Shown here: in pieces, positions 6,621 to 10,636 of the stretch
How the letters are laid out: every line of letters begins with the position of its first letter
Numbering within the stretch: position 1 is the first letter of the stretch
Origin: Candolleomyces eurysporus
Taxonomy: Eukaryota > Basidiomycota > Agaricomycetes > Agaricales > Psathyrellaceae
Length of the DNA: 10,636 bases
Direction: 5' to 3'
Assembly (NCBI GenBank): GCA_027579435.1
Contig: JANBPK010000187.1
Coordinates: forward strand, 1-10,636
Position numbers and translations under genes: made by a program
Notes under the pieces: generated by a model
Told to the model about the DNA's origin: nothing
The model's database searches: none
What the model saw: the letters and a program-made list of their open reading frames with translations, nothing else

Positions 6621-8589
6621 AAAAATGGGTGCTGTTACTAGCCTGCGTAAACCTCTCCAGAGTCTCAGCAAACTGTCCCCGATAATGCTCGGCTTCCTCT
6701 GGGGTCATGAAGCCTTCAAGTCGAGCCACGACTTCCTCAACCAACTCTGAGGGCAACCGAGGAGTGAGAGCATCGTATACAGCTTGCTTGATCCACGCCT
6801 CCTGTTGCGGGGGAACTTTGGACGTCGATATTATGGGTCGGATGTCCGGATCGACGAGCAGGAATGTGAGGATTGTCATGCGACCGGGTTTATCTGGGTC
6901 GAGGAGTCGGAAGGGTGTGTGTCGAGATTGGTAGATGTTTGGGTAGGTTACGCTTAGATTTTGGCGGATTGGTAGAGAGCCGATGTATTGGTGGCAAGCA
7001 TCACCGTCTGTAATTCCCCAGGTCCGGAGGGTTGCTCCAGTGTCCCCTGCTAGGAAGCCGCGAGGGTAAGAGACTGCTGCGCGGAACTCTAGGGAGCTTG
7101 GGGATACGTTGTCCTATGCGTACGGTTAAAACAGTCTGACCTGAGGAGAAAGATGGACTGAAGGGCATACGCATTGAATGAAGTGATAATTGCAAGCCAC
7201 AATCCTCTCGCTCCTCATACCTTCTACATGCCAATCGGTGCCCGAAAACTCTGGACCACCTGGAATCTAAACAAAATTATTGGGGAAATTCATATGTATT
7301 AATCGAGGAAATCATCGCATACCAGGTGAATCTCCGTCGCCCTAGTCAAGACTTGGACCTGTTTCCCCTTTAGACTCACAACATGTCGCCTCTTTTCCAT
7401 CCCACCCGGATACCCGTCTTCATGTACTTCGGGAAGCTGTATCGGTCTATTCATAACCCACTCTCGCATCTCGCGCTCATACCGCACCCAGCCCTCTTCG
7501 TCGTCCGAACTCTCTGGAGCATCTGGTTCGTCCCAGACCGTATACCGACAAGCGCCATGTATGCGCTCGGTCAGCGGATTGTTTCTATGTAGGTCCGTTA
7601 AGGTATGTTCGAAGAGGGGTACAGACTTGGAGAGTAGGGCTTCAAGGTGGGTGTAGAGAGATTTGTGTTGATCCGGATGGACGTTGTTAATGTAGGATTT
7701 GAATTGAGCAGAGTATGGGAGCTCCTTTGACAGTGACACGTCTGAAGGAAGAGCGGAGAAATCGAGCGACACGGTGAAAGAGTCGTTCGAGACAGGAGGG
7801 GGCAACGGTTGTGGAGTTTGGCTGTATATCCACCGCACCAGCGTACGATGGTAGACAAGGCAATGAAGGAGAGGATCAATAATGGACGTTTCAACACCGT
7901 TTCCGTCCGCAATGTGTTGTTGAGAGCCCCCTCTAAGTTTGGCGAGGTCCCTTAGGAGTGCTGTCGCGTATTCCGCATCGAATAGGATGTCGGATTCCCA
8001 TATTCTTTCGAAACACGACACCTGGCTGATAGCAATGAGGCGATAGGACGAACATGAAGCGCGAAAGGACATACCATTGATTCGCTTCGTCGCGTAAAGC
8101 GGCATAGCCGTCCAGTTCATCGAGGACGTAGTCTATCTGAGCAGCACACCTCAACACTGTTATCATGTGCAGCAAGAAAGGGGAAACGAACCTGTTTCTG
8201 AGTCAACTGAATCTTGAATATAGACGATGGGGCTTTCACCTCCCAAGTCCGGTCTGCTGCTTCCGCTTGCCAGAGCTTTCGGTGTTCTTCATCCCGGTGA
8301 TGTTTCCACCACTCTGGTTTCCGTCGCAGTTCAGCGGAGAGCTGGGACATAGCTAGGTCTGCGAGCTACACATAACATTGGATTTAAGCATTCCTTTTAT
8401 CTTGCGTTCGCGGTTTGCTTGGAATACCAACTGTGCGCGGACCTTCTGCCAAGGAGACGACGACAGGTATAGCCATGGATGTCAGGACCTGCTATGAAGG
8501 GACGTACCTCCAACACCACCGAAGAATAGGCTTCCAAATACAAATGGATGTCTATAGCCTCTATATGTTTCTTCGAGATGGTTCAGCAT
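6577..8589 (-). CDS. DUF4246 domain-containing protein
   Basis: Inferred exons: 8589-8508, 8445-8428, 8358-8192, 8136-8075, 8025-7323, 7266-7171 and 7113-6577. The introns are 49-69 nt with GT/AG ends, and together they give one 554-residue frame. Family features run in order: RTVDLAMSQLS..LR.KPEWW (~29-48), IDYVLDELDGYAALRDEAN then QVSCFERIWESD (~90-125), an acidic linker, VSLKGKQVQVL..A.EIHL, then GTDWHVEGM (354-361), YPRGF, YPNIYQSR.TPFRL.DPDKPG (433-453), FLLVDPDIRPIIST and VPPQQ. These fit Pfam DUF4246, a fungal family of unknown biochemical role. H357 and E359 recall a 2-oxoglutarate/Fe(II)-oxygenase HxE pair, but that is only inference. Where I remember the family having QHR.SPF and KPGHR, this protein has QSRHTPF and KPGRM. 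The N-terminus is least certain: starts at 8610 or 8727 are possible, and if the first intron is retained, ATG 8476 could also serve. Confidence 0.85.
8446..8507 (-). other. First intron of the DUF4246 gene, bounding an 18-nt exon
   Basis: On the minus strand this has a consensus donor GTACGT, a CTGAC branch-site match about 39 nt before the end, a pyrimidine-rich tract and a GGCAG acceptor, 62 nt in all. Splicing it out joins FFGGVGE to GPRTVDLAM in frame across the micro-exon 8428-8445. The next intron is 8359-8427 (donor GTATTC, acceptor CGCAG). Confidence 0.55.
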
Positions 8590-8792
8590 TTCGGACTGTG
8601 GTAGTACCATGAGATCAACGCTGCTGGAGCCGCCAAGTCGCAGAGTGGGGCTGATCATCATCCAGGGAGTCAATCTTGATCTAATCTCTTGATCAGCTGA
8701 TGCAATAGGCCGAGTCGGTGAGTTCAAATAGACCCCAGATCCACCTTCTCTGCTCCAGCCTCATACCTCCCTTCTACAAACAAGCAGCCATC
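8590..8792. promoter_or_regulatory. Shared divergent promoter, DUF4246 gene / PIN1
   Basis: The interval between the two divergent start codons is about 200 bases, so both genes probably share a bidirectional promoter. A pyrimidine-rich tract (about 8740-8780) precedes the PIN1 ATG, as is common at fungal transcription starts. I see no strong TATA or CCAAT box. If the DUF4246 gene starts at 8727 instead, the shared region shrinks to about 65 bases. Confidence 0.45.
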
Positions 8793-9469
8793 ATGGTGAG
8801 CACCAACCACAGCATCCCTCGACGCCCACATCGATGACCATGACCCTAATCCAACTCTGCGTCGGCACAGTCGACAGAAGGTTGGGAAGTCCGAATGTCC
8901 AACTCTCGAAGGGTGCCCTACTTCTTCAACAACACATCCAAGGTGTCATCTTGGGATCCCCCTGAAGGATTAACCGACGAGCAGATCTCCCAACTTCCTG
9001 GGAATGAGCTCTTGAAGCCAGACGCAGCCCAAAGCGCTCGCCAAAGCCAAGTCCGTGCTAGCCATCTCCTGGTCAAGCACCGCGACAGCAGGCGCCCTGC
9101 GAGCTGGAAGGAGAGCGTGCGTAGTACCTTTCTCTATTGCACTATGATTGCTGACGTCCCCCTTTCTCTTACATGGGATATTGGTTATCACAGAATATTA
9201 CACGTACCAAGGAAGAAGCCATCGAGATCCTCAAGGGTTACGAGGCTGAAATCAACGCAGCCGGGGACAGCTTCACAGACAAGTTCGCTGAACTCGCAAC
9301 CCGAGAATCCGATTGCAGCTCTCACGAAAAGGGTGGAGACCTCGGTTGGTTTGGCAGGGGCCAGATGCAGAAACCTTTCGAAGACGCTGCATTCGCTCTC
9401 GAGGTCGGCACGATGAGCGGCATCGTGGCTACAGACAGCGGTGTCCACCTCATTTTGCGCACTGGTTGA
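8793..9469 (+). CDS. PIN1: Pin1/Ess1-type peptidyl-prolyl cis-trans isomerase
   Basis: Exons 8793-8795, 8871-9116 and 9194-9469 give 174 residues, a normal length for Pin1. It isomerises phospho-Ser/Thr-Pro bonds in nuclear and signalling proteins; in yeast Ess1 acts on the RNA polymerase II C-terminal repeat. The WW domain (about 5-34) has W6 and W29 and the fungal-type loop [10 protein letters not shown]. The parvulin domain (about 62-174) keeps the equivalents of the human catalytic and phosphate-binding residues: H66, K70, R75/R76, C124, S165 and H168, in [32 protein letters not shown] and SG.V.TDSG.H.ILRTG. The first exon is only the ATG, followed by GTGAGC. The first intron is 75 nt and ends CACAG; the second is 77 nt with a CTGAC branch site. 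Joining gives [11 protein letters not shown], as in fungal homologues. It is divergent from the DUF4246 gene and convergent with the WLM gene. Confidence 0.95.
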
Positions 9470-9709
9470 AGTTGACCAAAAGAAATCAAATTATCGGACA
9501 AGAAAAGTGTCGTCAGTGTATTACATATTGTACGGGTTGCAAATTGTATCCATCCTATTCGTTCCAAGAAAATAAATCGGACATGAAGAGGCCTCCACCA
9601 AATTCATGGAACCACCCTGTCAATGTCAACACCAGGTGTTCCAAACAATTAATCCGAACCCCCAAATACCTTCCCCAAAAAACCGACATTTGCGGAGGGC
9701 ATGCATGAC
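9470..9709. terminator. Convergent 3' intergenic region with a polyadenylation signal
   Basis: The PIN1 and Wss1-like genes end tail to tail 240 bases apart. A canonical AATAAA at 9571-9576, about 100 bases after the PIN1 stop, is a plausible polyadenylation signal for PIN1. I find no equally clear signal for the minus-strand gene and no gene inside the interval. Confidence 0.45.
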
Positions 9710-10636
9710 CTAACTCTGAGCTTTCACAGTGCCACACAACGTGCATGTCCAAAACTCATGGGGCATCCCCGTTTTACCGCACGCAAGGCAAGCCCATCCC
9801 GTCGCCTTGTCAGGTGGTCTTCGCATCCCACATGCATCGCACTGCAAGGCGAAAGGTTGGTTAACAAGTGTACACGCTTCGCATGCCCACTCTTTGGCCG
9901 CGGATTTCTGGGCAGCACGCTGAGGTCGCGACAATTTGGAATACGGAGCCGACGACGACGACGACGACGACGCGGCACTGGCACTAGTACTGGCGCTCGT
10001 CGTCGGTTTCGCCATATTGACGCGATTCGGCGGCTTCTTTGTCATCACAGGTCTCTTCGGCTCAGCAGCCCTAGTAGTCTGGGTGTTTGTTGTGGTGAGC
10101 CTCGACGGTCCAGCCTTGGGTGGTGCCGGATGAACATCTTCCAGGATGACAATTTCGTCGGATTCTGGATCCGAAACCCAATCAGGCTCCCAGAGCTCAC
10201 TGTCATCTGGCATGGTAAGGTCGATAACCTCGTTCTTGATGCCCTCTCGAGATGCCTTTTCAGATTCTCTCTGGACATAGTCAGAACCTTGCTGAGATCC
10301 GCAGGTTTTGCTGTCCCTGAGTCGGCGTTCAGCAGCCTAGATTTGGACACCAGTCAGTCAGCACGGAAGCCGCCGTGAGTAAGCACCGAGGATTATTAAC
10401 GTACCTGAGCAGCCATCTCTCCGGGAGTCATAGGCCGCGTCGACGGTTTCGTCGTCCCACCGAGCCTATGCCCTCCAGCACCTCCGCCGAGGACGCGTGT
10501 TACCTGATTCCGTTTCTCTGCGGCCTCGAGGGCTTTTTGGCGCGCAAGGTGAGGAGGGAGGTTATGCGACCGTCCACCCAGCCTTTGGCCTGGAGAGTGG
10601 AANCCCTTCTCCGGCATACCCACTCCTTTGAAGGTC
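9710..10636 (-). CDS. WSS1: Wss1-like WLM metalloprotease, C-terminal part
   Basis: Partial: the gene continues beyond the right edge, and the metalloprotease catalytic HExxH part is not in the window. Exons 10636-10405 and 10336-9710 flank a 68-nt intron (GTACGT donor, CTGAC branch sites, TCTAG acceptor) and give about 285 residues. The first visible part matches the WLM tail: TFKGVGMPEKGFHSPGQRLGGRSHN, the Ala/Arg-rich QKALEAAEKR, GGHRLGG and MTPGEMAAQ|AAERRLRDSKTC. Then come two likely SUMO-interacting motifs, VIDLT (10228-10214) and IVIL followed by ED (10153-10142), a Ser/Thr/Ala-rich low-complexity linker, and two RanBP2-like zinc fingers, C-x2-C-x10-C-x2-C (9889-9830) and C-x2-C-x11-C-x2-C (9796-9734). 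Wss1/SPRTN-type proteases cleave DNA-protein crosslinks, with SUMO binding helping target them. An ambiguous base at 10603 falls in a third codon position (GGN) and does not alter the Gly. Confidence 0.85.
9951..9971. repeat. Trinucleotide microsatellite (GAC)7
   Basis: Seven perfect GAC units, read on the minus strand as GTC-phase DNA, encode a Ser run (TCG codons) in the low-complexity linker of the Wss1-like protein. The repeat is in frame, so length changes would alter only the linker. Confidence 0.85.

Noticed and set aside
150..6980. A transposable element as the cause of the repeated blocks
   Set aside because: No terminal inverted repeats, LTRs, target-site duplications or transposase/reverse-transcriptase motifs are visible. 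The repeats follow gene order, as in a segmental duplication.
7001..7234. Short open frames overlapping the DUF4246 gene (also 7383-7592, 7598-7912 and 7933-8175)
   Set aside because: They are other-frame or intron-containing readings of the spliced DUF4246 gene, whose family motifs are explained by the exon model given.
8482..8727. A separate small gene on the minus strand between the DUF4246 gene and PIN1
   Set aside because: A consensus intron at 8446-8507 joins its 3' part in frame to the DUF4246 N-terminus, so it is better explained as that gene's first exon plus upstream sequence.
9701..10378. A 225-codon plus-strand frame
   Set aside because: It is antisense to the Wss1-like exon, which carries two zinc fingers and a proper intron. 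The plus-strand product is Arg-rich and arises from the (GAC)n and GC-rich composition.

Overview
This window looks like nuclear DNA from a filamentous fungus, most likely a basidiomycete of the Agaricomycetes. The evidence is the many very short spliceosomal introns (49-77 nt, GTRNGT-type donors, several CTGAC or CTAAT branch sites), a DUF4246 gene (a family found mostly in fungi), a fungal-type Pin1 and a Wss1/WLM-type protease gene ending in two zinc fingers. There are no bacterial operons, rRNA, tRNA, CRISPR or recognisable transposase.

Right part (about 6577-10636) holds ordinary single-copy genes. On the minus strand is a DUF4246 gene (6577-8589, seven inferred exons). It is divergent from a plus-strand Pin1/Ess1 phospho-dependent prolyl isomerase (8793-9469, three exons, the first containing only the start codon). 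Pin1 converges on the 3' end of a minus-strand Wss1-like DNA-protein-crosslink protease gene that runs off the right edge (9710 to beyond 10636).

Left part (about 150-6980) is a decayed tandem segmental duplication. Each unit carried, left to right on the plus strand, a noncoding block that lies downstream of DUF4246, part of the DUF4246 3' coding end, and an intronless minus-strand coiled-coil gene with its promoter. Unit 1 has a decayed DUF4246 fragment (about 420-780) and a broken coiled-coil paralog A (929-3049). Unit 2 has lost the DUF4246 fragment but keeps the intact 575-residue coiled-coil gene B (4085-5812). The third noncoding block (about 6500-6620) adjoins the full-length DUF4246 gene.

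The coiled-coil proteins are the most unusual content. They have an N-terminal hydrophobic signal or anchor, then a rod of 63-residue repeats (nine heptads, exactly 189 bp in the regular units), then a conserved C-terminal module. The two paralogs differ in repeat number (eight units in A, six in B), and one unit of B looks like a recombinant of two adjacent A-type units. I do not recognise the family and assign no function. The neighbouring genes (phospho-signalling isomerase, crosslink-repair protease) give no clear functional link to it.
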